Positions 1 to 9,905 of a stretch of 64,000 nt of DNA are shown one piece after another. Below the pieces are notes generated by a model. The model did not search any database. It had not been told where the DNA came from and saw nothing but the letters and a program-made list of their open reading frames with translations. The stretch is taken from the NCBI GenBank assembly GCA_963756975.1, contig CAVWPS010000001.1:682001-746000 (forward strand), in the 5' to 3' direction. This stretch comes from CAVRQM01 sp963756975. GTDB lineage: Bacteria > Pseudomonadota > Alphaproteobacteria > Acetobacterales > Acetobacteraceae. Position 1 is the first letter of the stretch, and the number at the start of each line of letters is the position of its first letter. Both the position numbers and the translations under genes were made by a program.

Positions 1-835
1 GACGGATCGCGACGCGTCGGATCGGCGACGTGGCGTTCAACCACGGGGCGCAGTTCGCGACCGCGCGGGACGAGGGCTTCGTCGCGTTGCTTCGGACGTT
101 CGAGCGTGACGGTGTCGTCGCGGGCTGGCCGGCCGCGACCGACGGCAAGGATGTCCGGTGGGTCGGCGTGCCGGGGATGTCGGCGATGGCGCAGGCCATG
201 GCGGGTTCCCTGCCGGTCGAGACGCTGACCCAGGTCGCGTTCATCCGCCCGGACCGGAGCGTGAGGATCATGCCGGCGGCCGACATCGCGCCCGGCGCGG
301 TGCGCGACGAGGGCGGGTTGGTGACCGAGCCGTTCGAGGCGGTGCTGCTGGCCGTCCCGCGCCGCAGGCGGTGCCGCTGCTGGGCGACCATCCGTTCGCT
401 GGCCGCGCCGCCGCGACACGCTACGCGCCGAGTTGGACGGTAATGGCGACGTTCGATACCCCGCTGCCCGGACCGGACGTGTTTCGGGCCAAGACCGGCG
501 CGGTCGGCTGGGCGGCGCGGCAATCGTCCCTGCCCGGCCATGCCGCCGGCCCGGATGCGTGGGTCATCCAGGCCACCGCCGCCTGGAGCGCCGACCATCT
601 GGAGCAGGATGCGGCGGAGATCGCGCCGAAACTCTGTGCCGCGTTCACGCCGGTGACACCCGCGACCGTGACGGCCCAGCGCTGGCGGTACGCGCAGGTC
701 GAGGTCGCGGCCGGCGAGCCGTGCTTCTGGGATGCGGACGGGCGGATCGGGGCCTGCGGCGATTGGTGCCTCGGCGGCCGGGTCGAGGCGGCGTGGCTGT
801 CCGGACGCGCACTCGCGGCCGCGGTGCTCGGATGA
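1..835 (+). CDS. Renalase-like FAD/NAD(P)-dependent amine oxidoreductase, 5' truncated by the window, one frameshift
   Basis: The reading frame is already open at position 3 and enters with residues resembling GRIATRR..FNHGAQFATARD, the segment after the FAD-binding fold in renalase-like flavoproteins, so the true start lies left of the window. The frame runs to about 355 (ending VLLAVP) and resumes one base earlier as APQAVPLLGDHPF, which fits one missing base in a C/G run. The C-terminal part (YAPSWTVMATFD, RWRYAQ, then CGDWCLGGRVEAAWLSGRALA) is the conserved end of this family. The stop overlaps the next start (ATGA), so the two genes are probably translationally coupled. The family is clear; the substrate is unknown. 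Confidence 0.75.
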
Positions 836-1128
836 CCGGCGACGCGGCGATCGAGGCCGAGTTGCTGCGGCTGGTGACGGAACGGGGTGTCGCGAAGTCG
901 ATCTGCCCGAGCGAGGTCGCGCGGGCGCTGGCGGAGAACTGGCAGCCATTGCTCGGCCGGGTGCGCACGGTTGCAGTGCGGCTTTCCGTCGAAGGCAAGA
1001 TCGACGTGCTGCGGAAGGGCAAGCCGGTGCCCCCCGAGGAGGTGCGCGGCGTGATCCGGCTGCGGCTACGGCCCGACGGCCCGACCGACATCCCGGCTGA
1101 AGAGACACCCGACGAGACACCAGAATGA
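832..1128 (+). CDS. DUF3253 domain protein
   Basis: A 98-residue protein. It contains the DUF3253 pattern: ERGVAKSICPSEVARAL, then RVRTVAVRLSVEGKIDVLRKGKPV and a closing IRLRLRP segment, giving a small winged-helix-like fold rich in Lys and Arg. The ATG at 832 overlaps the upstream TGA by four bases and its own stop overlaps the next ATG in the same way, so it sits inside a tightly coupled operon. The tail after residue 80 (PTDIPAEETPDETPE) is acidic and probably disordered. The family has no firm biochemical role; the DNA-binding look is inference only. Confidence 0.75.
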   Translation: MTGDAAIEAELLRLVTERGVAKSICPSEVARALAENWQPLLGRVRTVAVRLSVEGKIDVLRKGKPVPPEEVRGVIRLRLRPDGPTDIPAEETPDETPE

Positions 1129-1592
1129 CCCGCCTCGTCCCCCTCGCCGTGGGTCTGTTGCTGTCGGGCTGCTCCGGCCATGGGGCGGCTGGCCTGCCGG
1201 TTCCGCCGCCGATGGATTTCGCCCACCTCGTCCGGCCATCGACGCCGAACACGGCACTGGCCGCCCCGGCCGGGTTCTCGCCCGCGCCCGACATCGTCAC
1301 CCGCCGCTACGACGTGCCGCCGGACGCGTTGTACGCGGCGCTCAAGCGGGTCGCGCTGTCGCAGCCGCGCACATACCTGCATGTCGCGTACGACGACCGG
1401 CGCGAGGCGCATTTCGTCGCCCGGTCGCGCTGGATGAATTTCCCCGATTTAATCGCCGCACACATCGCGCCCGACGGCACGCTCGTGCTCTGGTCGCGCA
1501 GCGTCTACGGACACTCCGATCTCGGCGTGAACCGGGCGCGACTGACGACTTGGCTCGCGGCGCTCGACGCGGAGCTGGCCCGGAAAACCTAA
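1125..1592 (+). CDS. DUF1499 family lipoprotein
   Basis: 155 residues. The N-terminus is a lipoprotein signal with lipobox LLSGC, giving lipidated Cys16, so the protein should be membrane-anchored in the periplasm. The rest matches DUF1499: a conserved YDDRREAHFVARSRWMNFPD segment, then DGTLVLWSRSVYGHSDLGVNRARL with the SRS..G.SD.GVNR signature, and a final WLAALDAEL helix. It overlaps the DUF3253 gene and is followed 10 bases later by the exporter gene, so the three look co-transcribed. No enzymatic role is established for the family. Confidence 0.78.
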   Translation: MTRLVPLAVGLLLSGCSGHGAAGLPVPPPMDFAHLVRPSTPNTALAAPAGFSPAPDIVTRRYDVPPDALYAALKRVALSQPRTYLHVAYDDRREAHFVARSRWMNFPDLIAAHIAPDGTLVLWSRSVYGHSDLGVNRARLTTWLAALDAELARKT

Positions 1593-1602
1593 GGATCGCG
1601 GA

Positions 1603-3396
1603 TTGCGCAATATCGGGACGTTTCTCGCGGATACCGGACGGCTGGCCCGGCCCTACTTCATGCAATCGCCGGAGCGGCGGTCGGCCTGGGCGCTGCTGCT
1701 GACATGCATCGGGCTGCGGCTGCTGATGGTGCAGATCGTCGTGCTGCTCAGCTACTGGAACAACGCGTTCTTCACCAGCTTGCAGGACAAGGACTGGGAC
1801 AGCTTCGTCGCTCTGCTGGCGACATGGAAGCGGACGCCGGACCGGCTGATCCCCGGCTTCGCCATCCTCGTCACGGTCTACATCGTCTTCGCCGTCACCC
1901 GCGTCTATCTGACGCAGTTGCTGCAGATCCGCTGGCGGCGCTGGATGACCGCGCGGCTGATCGGGCGCTGGCTCGGCGAGCGGGCGTATTACACGCTCGG
2001 CCTGCTGCGGAGCAGTGCCGAGAACGAAGCCGGGGCGAAGCATGTCGACAACCCGGACCAGCGCATCGCCGAGGACGTGCGCGACTACATCGGCGACGCG
2101 GTGGTGGGCAACCAGGGCATCCTGTTCTTCGGCGTCGACCTGCTCGCCACCGTGGTCACGTTCTACAAATTCATCTGGATCCTATGGTCGCTGTCCGGGC
2201 CCGCGACGATGTTCGGTGTCGTGATCCCGGCGTACATGGTCTGGGTCGCGCTGATCTATTCGATCGTCGGCACGGTTCTGACCCATCTGGTCGGACGGCG
2301 GCTGTCGCGGCTGGCGTTCGCGAAGCAGCGGTTCGAGGCCGATTTCCGTTTCGCGCTGGTGCGCGTGCGGGAAAACACCGAGGGCATCGCGCTGAATGCG
2401 GGCGAGGCCGGCGAGCGGCGCGACCTCGACGTCAAGTTCGGACGGCTGGTGCTGAACTGGCGTGGTCTGATGAACCAGCTGGCGCAGCTCAACATTCTCA
2501 GCACCGGCTACAACCAGCTCGCCAACGTGTTTCCGCTGATCGTCGCCGCACCCCGCTTCTTCGCCGGCAAACTCACGCTCGGCGCGCTGACGCAGACCGC
2601 CGACGCGTTCGGGCAGATCCAGGGCGCGCTGTCGTGGATCGTGTCGAACTACCAGGGCCTCGCGGTCTGGCGCGCCACCGTCGACCGGCTCTCGCTGTTC
2701 GAGGCCGACATCACGCAGGCGCAGGCGCAGGAAGGCGGCGGGTTCGTGGTCGTCCCCGCCGCCGCGTACGGGTTGCGCGACGTGCAAGTCGCGCTGCCGG
2801 ACGGGAGCGATGCTGCTGAACCACGTCGACGCCGCCTTGCCGGCCGGGCCGGTCGGTCGTGATCTCGGGCCGATCCGGCTCGGGCAAGTCGACGCTGCTG
2901 CGGACGTTCGCAGGCATCTGGCCGTTCGGCTCCGGCGAGGTGTCCCGCCCGGCCGGGACCGCGTTGTTCCTGCCGCAAAAACCCTACGTGCCGCTCGGGA
3001 CGTTGCGCGAAGTGGTGGCGTATCCGCGAGGCCGTGTCGCATTTCAGCGACGCCGCGATCCGGGGCGCGCTGGACGATGCGGGGCTCGGGCATCTCGGCG
3101 ACCGGCTCGATACCGAGGAGGCGTGGCCGCAACGGCTGTCGGGCGGCGAATTGCAGCGGCTTGCGATCGCGCGGGCGTTGCTGGCCGCACCGGAGTGGCT
3201 GTTCCTCGACGAGGCGACGGCCAACCTCGACGCGGAGAGCGAGGCGCAGGTGTACGCGACGCTGCGCGCCCGGCTGCCGCGCACGACGCTGGTGTCGGTG
3301 GCGCACCGGGCGGCGGTGGCGCGGTTCCACGACGTGCAATGGCACGTGGCCGACGGGCGCCTGATCGAGGGCGCGATGCTGGCGGCGGCGGATTGA
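1603..3396 (+). CDS. SbmA/BacA/YddA-type ABC transporter, fused permease and ATPase, frameshifted
   Basis: A TTG start at 1603 follows AAGGA. The N-terminal half (about residues 1-330) carries several membrane segments of the ABC_membrane_2 type seen in SbmA/BacA and YddA peptide/vitamin transporters. The C-terminal half is an ATPase with Walker A GRSGSGKST, signature LSGGELQRLAIARAL and Walker B WLFLDEATANLD. The coding frame breaks near 2805, 2850 and 3030, each by one extra base or two missing bases. Restoring them gives one continuous protein of about 597 residues, the usual size for the family. Because both domains are intact and conserved, sequence error is likelier than decay. The transported substrate cannot be read from the sequence. 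Confidence 0.8.
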
Positions 3397-3416
3397 GGTA
3401 AGATCCCTCACCCCGG

Positions 3417-3437
3417 CCCTCTCCCTGAGGGAGAGGG
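3417..3437. repeat. REP-like palindrome (CCCTCTCC / GGAGAGGG)
   Basis: An 8-bp perfect inverted repeat with a 5-base loop in the short gap between the exporter and the phosphoesterase, preceded by CTCACCCCGG. The same CCCTCTCC..GGAGAGGG core recurs at 25.1 and 25.7 kb, so it belongs to a dispersed palindromic family. It could also act as an RNA hairpin at the end of the exporter transcript. Confidence 0.6.
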
Positions 3438-3461
3438 AGCAGACAAGCACGGAGGCCAGCC

Positions 3462-5068
3462 ATGACCGACCTGACCCGCCGCCAAGCGATCGGGGCCGCC
3501 GCTCTGCCGCCGGACTTGCGCCGGGCATGGCGTTCGCGGACGAGGCACCGCCCGTCGCCACCGGCACCGTGACCGCCGCCAGAAAGCCGGTCGCGGGCGT
3601 GCTGGTGACCAACGGGCGCGAAATCGTCGTCACGGGCGCGGACGGCACGTTCTCCGTCCCGGTGAGCCCGGGGCAATCGGTCGGCGTGATCACCCCTTCG
3701 GGGCTGCGCTGCCGCGCCCCGTCCATCCCGTATCTGCCGGCCGGCTCGCCGAAAGGGTTCCGGTTCGACGGGCTGCCGAAATCGCCGCTGCTGCCATCCT
3801 ACGATTTCGCGCTCATCCCGATCGACGCGGCGGATGATTTCGACGCGGTGCTGCTGACCGACCCGCAGCCCGAGACGATCGCGGAACTCGGCTACGTGCG
3901 CGACGACATCGTGGCCCAGGTCGCGGAAACGGACGCGGCATTCGCCATCGTGCACGGCGACCTGATGTTCGACGACCTGTCGCTCTACCCGCGCTTCCTC
4001 GCGATGATGGAGCAGACCGGCCTGCCGTGGCGCGCGGTCGCGGGCAACCACGACATCAACGTCGAGGCACCGGACGACAGCCATTCCCGCGACACGTTCA
4101 AGCGCGTGTTCGGCGCGCGGACCGGCGCGTTCCGGCATGGGCGGGCGATGTTCGTGCTGCTCGACAACGTCGAATACCTCGGCCCCGACCCGGCGAAGCC
4201 CGGCGGCCTCGGCAAATATCAGGGGCGGTTCGGGCCGGACCAGCTCGCGTTCGTCCGCAACCTGCTGGGCCATGTCGACCCCGACAGCCTGGTCGTGTTC
4301 AGCTTCCACATCCCGCTGCGGACGCTGGTCGGCACCGAGCCGGGGGTCGCGACCGTCGACGCGCGAGACTTCCTCGACGCCATCAGCACGCATCGCAACA
4401 CGGTCAGCTTCTGCGGCCACACGCACACCAACGAGCACCACTATTTCAACGCCGCCGACGGCTACGCGGCGGGCGGGCTGCAGCACCACCATCACGTCCT
4501 GGCCGCCGCGTCCGGCAGCTGGTGGAGCGGGCCGTTCGACGTGCGCGGCATTCCGGTCGCGTTGCAGACCGACGGCACGCCGAACGGGTTCCACGTCTTG
4601 TCCGTCCGAGGCGACCGGTATTCGACGCGGCTGATCCCCGCGCACGATCCCGCGCGTGGCGCCATGCGGATCATGCTGGATTCGCAGGTTCACGCGAACG
4701 GTCCCGAGGTGCTGGGCGAGGGGCCGGTCGGCGCGCTGCTGACCGGGCCGCTGCTGCGCGACCAGGTGCGTTCGACGCGCGTGGTGGTGAACCTGTTCGA
4801 CGGCGGCGAGCGCAGCGCCTGCACGCTGCAGATCGGCAGCCGCGCGATCGAGATGCGCCGGCTGACGCGCAACGACCCGCACGTCGAGGAGGTTTTCTCG
4901 CGTAACGCGGCCACGAAGAAACCCTGGGTTCAGGCCGGCAAGTCGAGCCATATCTGGCAGGTGCCGCTATTCCCGGAGCTCGATGTCGGCACGCACCGGT
5001 TCGTCGTGCGCGCCGTGGGCGAGAGCGGGGTCGAGAGCGAGGCGAGCATGATCGTCGAGATCGTCTGA
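3462..5068 (+). CDS. Tat-exported calcineurin-like metallophosphoesterase, one frameshift in the signal peptide
   Basis: The ATG at 3462 begins MTDLTRRQAIGAAAL, a twin-arginine signal; one base is missing near 3505, after which the frame continues AAGLAPGMAFADEA and on to 5068. Three parts follow: an N-terminal beta-sandwich domain, a calcineurin-type core with HGDL, AGNHDIN and FCGHTHTNEHHYF supplying metal ligands, and a C-terminal domain. This is the metallophosN-metallophos-metallophosC layout of exported bacterial phosphoesterases, about 535 residues. It should hydrolyse a phosphoester in the periplasm; the substrate is unknown. The stop abuts the stop of the convergent M20 gene without any spacer. 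Confidence 0.82.
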
Positions 5069-6241
5069 TCAGGTTCGCGGCAACAGGCGCTCCGTCAGGG
5101 TCGCCCAGTAGCTCGCGCCGATCGGCAGGATGTCGTCGTTAAAATCGTACATCGGGTGATGGACTTGCGGATCGTGGTCGGTCCGCCCCGCGCCGAGCAT
5201 GATGTAGTTGCCCTGCTTGGCGTTGAGCATGAACGAGAAATCCTCGCCGCCCATCGTCGGCCGCTCCATCTCGACCACGCGCGCGTCGCCGACCACGGCC
5301 TCGGCGGCCGATTTCGCGAGCGCCGTTCCCGCCTCGCCGTTGATGACGGCGGGATAGGTGCGGGCGAACGTGACGTCGGCGGTGGCCCCGAACGCTTCGG
5401 CTGTGGAGCGGACGATGCGGGTCACGGCGGCGTCCAGCAGGTCGCCGATCGCCGGCGTGAACCACCGCGCGGTGCCGCGCATGAACACGTCGGACGGGAT
5501 GACGTTGAACGCGTTGCCGCCGCGGATCTCGCCGATCGTGACCACGGCGGTCTCGGTCGGCTCGACGTTGCGCGCCACCACCGATTGCAGTGCGGAGACG
5601 ATGGCGGCGGAGACGACGATCGGGTCGATGCCGTCCTGCGGCTGCGCCCCGTGCGCGCCGCGTCCGTGCACGACGATGGTGATGTTCGCGACGGCGGCCA
5701 TCGTCGGGCCGACCCGCCACAGGAACGTGCCGGCCGGCGTCCTCGGCCAGTTGTGCATTCCGAATACCCAATCCATCGGAAACCGCTCGAACAGACCTTC
5801 CTTGACCATCATCTCGCCGCCGCCGTGCAGTTCCTCGGCCGGCTGGAAGATGACGTAGGCGGTGCCGGCGAAGTTGCGGGTTTCGGCCAGGTAGCGCGCC
5901 GCCCCGAGCAGCATCGTCGTATGCCCGTCATGGCCGCACGCGTGCATCACGCCGGGTGTTTGCGACGCGTACGGCAGGCCCGTCGCCTCCGTGATCGGCA
6001 GCGCATCGATGTCCGCGCGCAGGCCGATGGCGCCACCTTGCTGGCTGCCGCGGATCACGCCGACGACGCCCGTGCCCGCGATGCCGGTCACGACCTCGTC
6101 GACGCCGAACTCCGCGAGCTTGGCCTGGATGAACGCGCTGGTGCGGTGTTCTTCCAGGGCCAGTTCCGGGTGGGCGTGGATCTCGCGACGCCACGCCGTC
6201 ATGTCGTCGTGGAACTCGGCGATGCGGTTGGTGATCGGCAT
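5069..6241 (-). CDS. M20 family amidohydrolase (hippurate/N-acyl amino acid hydrolase type)
   Basis: 390 residues, full length. The metal-site motif MHACGHDGHTTMLLGAARYL lies at about residues 99-118, the dimerisation-domain motif GRGAHGAQPQDGIDPI follows near 195, and MGGEDFSFML sits near 340, all typical of the M20D subfamily (HipO, IAA-amino acid hydrolase). These enzymes use a Cys/metal site to cleave N-acyl or aryl amino acids to the free amino acid and are cytoplasmic. An amidase is encoded 66 bases upstream on the same strand, so the pair may work on related amides. The exact substrate is not visible. Confidence 0.88.
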   Translation of the reverse strand: MPITNRIAEFHDDMTAWRREIHAHPELALEEHRTSAFIQAKLAEFGVDEVVTGIAGTGVVGVIRGSQQGGAIGLRADIDALPITEATGLPYASQTPGVMHACGHDGHTTMLLGAARYLAETRNFAGTAYVIFQPAEELHGGGEMMVKEGLFERFPMDWVFGMHNWPRTPAGTFLWRVGPTMAAVANITIVVHGRGAHGAQPQDGIDPIVVSAAIVSALQSVVARNVEPTETAVVTIGEIRGGNAFNVIPSDVFMRGTARWFTPAIGDLLDAAVTRIVRSTAEAFGATADVTFARTYPAVINGEAGTALAKSAAEAVVGDARVVEMERPTMGGEDFSFMLNAKQGNYIMLGAGRTDHDPQVHHPMYDFNDDILPIGASYWATLTERLLPRT

Positions 6242-6307
6242 GGGGCGAGCCTCTCGGTGTTTCAGGTTCGGGATTCGTGGCCGGGCGCGGCCTCGCCGCC
6301 GGGCAGA

Positions 6308-7999
6308 TCAGCTCACGCGTGGAAAGCCGGGGCGGATCGTCGCGACGGCTAGTTTGGCTTCCAGCGCCATGCCGAGGTTGAGGATGGTGCCCTCGTCGAA
6401 CAGTTTCCCCCACAGCGAAATGCCCTGCGGCACCCGGAACAGCCCGCCGGCTCCGGGCTCGCCGGTGGACAGCTTGCCGTCGCCGAGCGAGGCGGCACCG
6501 CGCGTGGCGAGTTCGAGGAAACCGGCGCGCAGATGCAGGCAGGGATGTCCGGTGAAGTTGGACGCGACGAGCATGGGGCCGGTCATGAACGGCCCGATCA
6601 CCGCGTCGACGCCGGCGAACAGCCCGTCGAGCGCGAGCATCACCCGATAGCGAAGCCGGTCGAGCTGCACGTGATCGACGGCCGACAGAAAGCGCGCCTT
6701 CCGGAACGTGTTGGGCCACGCGCCGTCGCCTTGCCAGGTCAGCGTGTCGTCGAGCCCGCCGAGCGTCAGCTCCTCGAACGCGGCCGCGGCCTCGGCGTAC
6801 AGGATGTTCATCAGGGCGTCGTACGGCAGATCCGGCAAAGCGACCTCGACGATCTCGACCCCGAGTTCGCGCGCGGCGGCGAGTGCCGCGTGATCGACGG
6901 CGTTCGCGCCCTCGCCGAACGCGACCGGCAGATAGCCCACGCGCAACCCGGCGACCGGCTTGCCGGCGTCGAAGTTGAACGGGGCCGCGATCGAGGAGCG
7001 GTCGGCGGGGTCGAAGCCGTTCAGCGCCTCGAGCACCATGGCGGTGTCCTCGACCGAGCGGCAGATCGGACCGATTTTGTCGAGCGACCAGCACAGCGCC
7101 ATCCCGCCGGCCCGCGAGACCCGGCCGAAGGTCGGGCGCAGGCCGGTCGTCCCGCAACGCTGGCTGGGCGACGTGATGGAGCCGAGCGTTTCGGTCCCGA
7201 TCGAAAACCCGCACAGGCCGGCGGCCGTGGCGGACGCCGATCCGGCGCTCGACCCGCTGGATCCCTCGTTCAGGTTCCAAGGGTTGCGCGTCTGGCCGCC
7301 ATACCAGACGTCGTTGTAGGCGAGTGCGCCCACGGTGGTTTTGCCGAGCAGCACCGCGCCGGCCGCCCGGAGTTTGACCACGATCGCGGCGTCGCGCGCG
7401 GGCACGCGATGCTGGAACGGTTCGGCACCCCAGCCGGTGACGAGTCCCGCCGTGTCGAACAGGTCTTTGACGCCGTACGGAACGCCGTGCAGCGGGCCGA
7501 GCCACGTGCCGGATGCGAGCAACCGGTCGGCGGCATCCGCTTCCGCCAGTGCCTGCCCGGGCTGGACGGCCGCGAAGCAGAACAGCAGCGGATCGAGCTG
7601 CGCGATCCGGCCGAGATAAAGCTCGGTCAGGCGGCGGCTGGTCAGCGCACCGCTCGCGATCCACGCCGACAGATGCGTCAACGGTGCGAACGCGATGTCC
7701 GTGTCGTCGCCGGGCAACGGCGCGTCCACGCGGGCGTAGCGGACCGGAAGCGGCGCCGGCATCGGCGTGGTCGGCAGACGCGGATCGAAGCGGCTCGCCA
7801 TCGGCATGTCGTTGGCGAGCGGGACGCGGCGACGCGCGATCGCCGACGCGATCTGGCCCTCCAGATTGCCGACCATCTGCTCGCGCTCGGCCGCTGTGTA
7901 GGTAACCCCGGCCAGCGCCTCGGCCGCCGCGATGCTGTCGGTCGTTATCATGCGTATGTCCGGGTCAAACGAGCCGGGGATGCCGGCCGTCGCCATCAT
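6308..7999 (-). CDS. Amidase signature family hydrolase
   Basis: 563 residues. The amidase signature is present: catalytic Lys in YGVKDLFDTAG, then the glycine/serine-rich stretch EGSSGSSAGSASATAAG with the cis-Ser and nucleophilic Ser of the Ser-Ser-Lys triad, followed by GFSIGTETLGSI. The N-terminal about 130 residues are a helical extension common in amidases annotated as AtzF/GatA-like. Two adjacent ATG codons occur at the start; either may be used. It cleaves a carbon-nitrogen amide bond; the substrate is unknown. It is not GatA, since no gatB or gatC lies nearby. It probably forms a transcription unit with the M20 gene downstream. Confidence 0.87.
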   Translation of the reverse strand: MMATAGIPGSFDPDIRMITTDSIAAAEALAGVTYTAAEREQMVGNLEGQIASAIARRRVPLANDMPMASRFDPRLPTTPMPAPLPVRYARVDAPLPGDDTDIAFAPLTHLSAWIASGALTSRRLTELYLGRIAQLDPLLFCFAAVQPGQALAEADAADRLLASGTWLGPLHGVPYGVKDLFDTAGLVTGWGAEPFQHRVPARDAAIVVKLRAAGAVLLGKTTVGALAYNDVWYGGQTRNPWNLNEGSSGSSAGSASATAAGLCGFSIGTETLGSITSPSQRCGTTGLRPTFGRVSRAGGMALCWSLDKIGPICRSVEDTAMVLEALNGFDPADRSSIAAPFNFDAGKPVAGLRVGYLPVAFGEGANAVDHAALAAARELGVEIVEVALPDLPYDALMNILYAEAAAAFEELTLGGLDDTLTWQGDGAWPNTFRKARFLSAVDHVQLDRLRYRVMLALDGLFAGVDAVIGPFMTGPMLVASNFTGHPCLHLRAGFLELATRGAASLGDGKLSTGEPGAGGLFRVPQGISLWGKLFDEGTILNLGMALEAKLAVATIRPGFPRVS

Positions 8000-8022
8000 G
8001 CCGAAGCTCCGGTCTGGGACAG

Positions 8023-8099
8023 TGGCGCACCCGGAAAGACTCGAACTTCCAACCCCCAGATTCGTAGTCTGGTGCTCTATCCAATTGAGCTACGGGTGC
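8023..8099 (-). tRNA. tRNA-Arg (anticodon ACG)
   Basis: Read on the minus strand, the sequence folds into a cloverleaf: acceptor GCACCCG pairs with CGGGTGC, the D stem is GCTC/GAGC, the anticodon stem CCAGA/TCTGG encloses loop CTACGAA (anticodon ACG), and the T arm is GGAAG TTCGAGT CTTTC. Discriminator G and a genomically encoded CCA end follow. The total is 77 nt. The wobble A of ACG is normally deaminated to inosine by TadA, so this tRNA would read the CGU, CGC and CGA codons. It lies between leuB and the amidase gene, with no sign of an integrated element. Confidence 0.95.
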
Positions 8100-8142
8100 G
8101 TGCCGGGCGCGGTGTAACCGAACCGCCGCATGGGGGCAAGAC

Positions 8143-9273
8143 TTAGGCGAGCTTATCGAGCTCGCGCACGATCGCCTCGCCCATCACATGCGTGCTGACG
8201 CGGGCGCAGCCCGGGGCCATGACGTCGGCCGTGCGCAGGCCACCGGCGAGCACGGCGGTGCAGGCGCGCTCGATCAGCGCCGCATCCTCGTTCAGGCCGA
8301 ACGACCAGCGCAGCAGCATCGCGAAGCTCAGCATCTGCGCGATCGGGTTCGCGATCCCCTGCCCCGCGATATCGGGCGCACTGCCGTGGATCGGCTCGTA
8401 CAGCGCGTGCCGCCGGCCCGGACCGGAGGAGGTGGCGGGCTGCACGGCGCCGATGGTGGCCGACGGCAGCATCCCGAGGCTGCCGGTCGCCATCGACGCG
8501 AGATCGCTCAGGATGTCGCCGAACAGGTTGGTGGTGAGCAGGACGTCGAACTGACGCGGATTGCGGACCAGCTGCATCGCGCAGTTGTCCGCGTACATGT
8601 GGGTCAGCGCCACGTCCGGGTATTCGGCCGCGCCGAGTGCGGTCACGGTCTGGCGCCACAGCAACCCACTTTCCATGACGTTGCTTTTCTCGGCCGAGCA
8701 GACGCGGCCCGACCGCTGCCGCGCCAGCTCGAACGCGACGCGCGCGACCCGCTCGATTTCCATCGTCGTGTAGACTTCGGTGTTGACGCCGCGCTTGCCG
8801 CCGCCGGGCTCGTCGAAGATGCCGCGCGGCTCGCCGAAGTACAGGCCGCCCGTGCTCTCGCGCACGATCATCAGGTCGAGCCCGCGCACCACGTCCGGCT
8901 TCAGGGTCGAGGCGTCGACCAGCGGCTCGAACACGATCGCCGGGCGCAAATTGGCGAACAGGCCGAGTTCGCGGCGCAACGACAGGATCGCGACTTCGGG
9001 GCGCTTGTCGAACGCGATGTGGTCGTAGCCGGGGCCGCCGACCGCGCCGAACAGCACGGCGTCGGCCTCCTTGGCGCGGGCGATCGTGGCGTCGGTGATC
9101 GGCACGCCGAGTTTATCGATCGCCGCACCGCCGACCAGATCCTCGGACACGTCGAAGCGGATGGCGCGCTTGCGCTCGAACCAGCCGATGACATGGCGGG
9201 TCTCGGCCATCACCTCGGGCCCGATCCCGTCGCCGGGGAGCAGCAGCAGACGCTTGTTGGCGGGCATGGACAT
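8143..9273 (-). CDS. leuB: 3-isopropylmalate dehydrogenase
   Basis: 376 residues, full length. It has the N-terminal LLLPGDGIGPEVMAE, the substrate/NAD region TGGLYFGEPRGIF, the catalytic YADNCAMQLV segment and the C-terminal GSAPDIAGQGIANPIA motif of isopropylmalate dehydrogenases. The enzyme oxidises and decarboxylates 3-isopropylmalate in the third step of leucine synthesis, in the cytoplasm. It follows leuD by 11 bases, so leuC, the small membrane gene, leuD and leuB form one operon. The tRNA-Arg gene begins 44 bases after the stop. Confidence 0.96.
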   Translation of the reverse strand: MSMPANKRLLLLPGDGIGPEVMAETRHVIGWFERKRAIRFDVSEDLVGGAAIDKLGVPITDATIARAKEADAVLFGAVGGPGYDHIAFDKRPEVAILSLRRELGLFANLRPAIVFEPLVDASTLKPDVVRGLDLMIVRESTGGLYFGEPRGIFDEPGGGKRGVNTEVYTTMEIERVARVAFELARQRSGRVCSAEKSNVMESGLLWRQTVTALGAAEYPDVALTHMYADNCAMQLVRNPRQFDVLLTTNLFGDILSDLASMATGSLGMLPSATIGAVQPATSSGPGRRHALYEPIHGSAPDIAGQGIANPIAQMLSFAMLLRWSFGLNEDAALIERACTAVLAGGLRTADVMAPGCARVSTHVMGEAIVRELDKLA

Positions 9274-9284
9274 TCCTTAAGCGC

Positions 9285-9905
9285 CTAGACGGCGATGGCT
9301 GGCATCCAGGGCTGGTCGGCGGCGTGGCGCGCCTCGTAGCTGTCGATCGACGGCGTGTGCAGCATCGTCTGCGCGATGTCGTCGAGGCCGCCGAGCAGCA
9401 ACTCGCGCCGGAACGGGTCGATGGTGAACGGAATTTCCTCGCCGGACGGACGCACGACGACCTGCCGTTCGAGGTCGACGGTCAGCCGGGCGTTGCCGCC
9501 GAGGCGGGCGTCGTCCATCAGCGCGTCGCAGATCTCGCGCGGCAGGCGGACCGGCAGGATGCCGTTCTTGAAGCAGTTGTTGTGGAAGATGTCGGCGAAG
9601 TCGGGCGCGATGACGCAGCGGATGCCGAAATCGAGCAACGCCCAGGGCGCGTGTTCGCGGGACGAGCCGCAGCCGAAGTTTTCGTGCGCAATGAGGATTT
9701 CGCTGTGGCGGTAGGCGGGCTGGTTCAGCACGAAATCGGGACGCTCGGCCCCGGTCTCGTCGAAGCGCAGCGTGTCGAACAGGTTTTTGCCGAGGCCGGT
9801 GCGGAGGATCGTTTTCAGGAACCGCGCCGGGATGATCTTGTCGGTGTCGACGTTGGCCAGCGGCAGCGGTGCCGCGACACCGGTGAGGGTGGTGAAAGCC
9901 TGCAT
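9285..9905 (-). CDS. leuD: 3-isopropylmalate dehydratase, small subunit
   Basis: 206 residues from the ATG at 9905, which overlaps the preceding stop (ATGA). An in-frame ATG 21 bases upstream is possible but lies inside the previous gene and would add MAGWGEL, which is not typical. The family pattern MQAFTTLTGVAAPLPLANVD, DKIIPARFLK and NFGCGSSREHAPWAL is intact. With LeuC it forms the isomerase that converts 2- to 3-isopropylmalate. Confidence 0.95.
   Translation of the reverse strand: MQAFTTLTGVAAPLPLANVDTDKIIPARFLKTILRTGLGKNLFDTLRFDETGAERPDFVLNQPAYRHSEILIAHENFGCGSSREHAPWALLDFGIRCVIAPDFADIFHNNCFKNGILPVRLPREICDALMDDARLGGNARLTVDLERQVVVRPSGEEIPFTIDPFRRELLLGGLDDIAQTMLHTPSIDSYEARHAADQPWMPAIAV

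Noticed and set aside
2805..3035. Programmed ribosomal frameshifting in the ABC exporter
   Set aside because: Three shifts in the same direction and no slippery heptamer or pseudoknot. Similar breaks occur in unrelated genes, so a common technical cause is likelier.
3417..3437. CRISPR-type repeats (here and at 25.1 and 25.7 kb)
   Set aside because: Units are palindromic and occur as isolated pairs, with no regularly spaced spacers and no cas genes.
3044..4951. A 635-codon minus-strand open frame opposite the phosphoesterase
   Set aside because: Shadow frame crossing two genes and an intergenic palindrome, with no plausible product.
8023..8099. tRNA-Arg as an integration site
   Set aside because: Neighbours on both sides are ordinary chromosomal genes and no integrase or duplicated tRNA end is visible.
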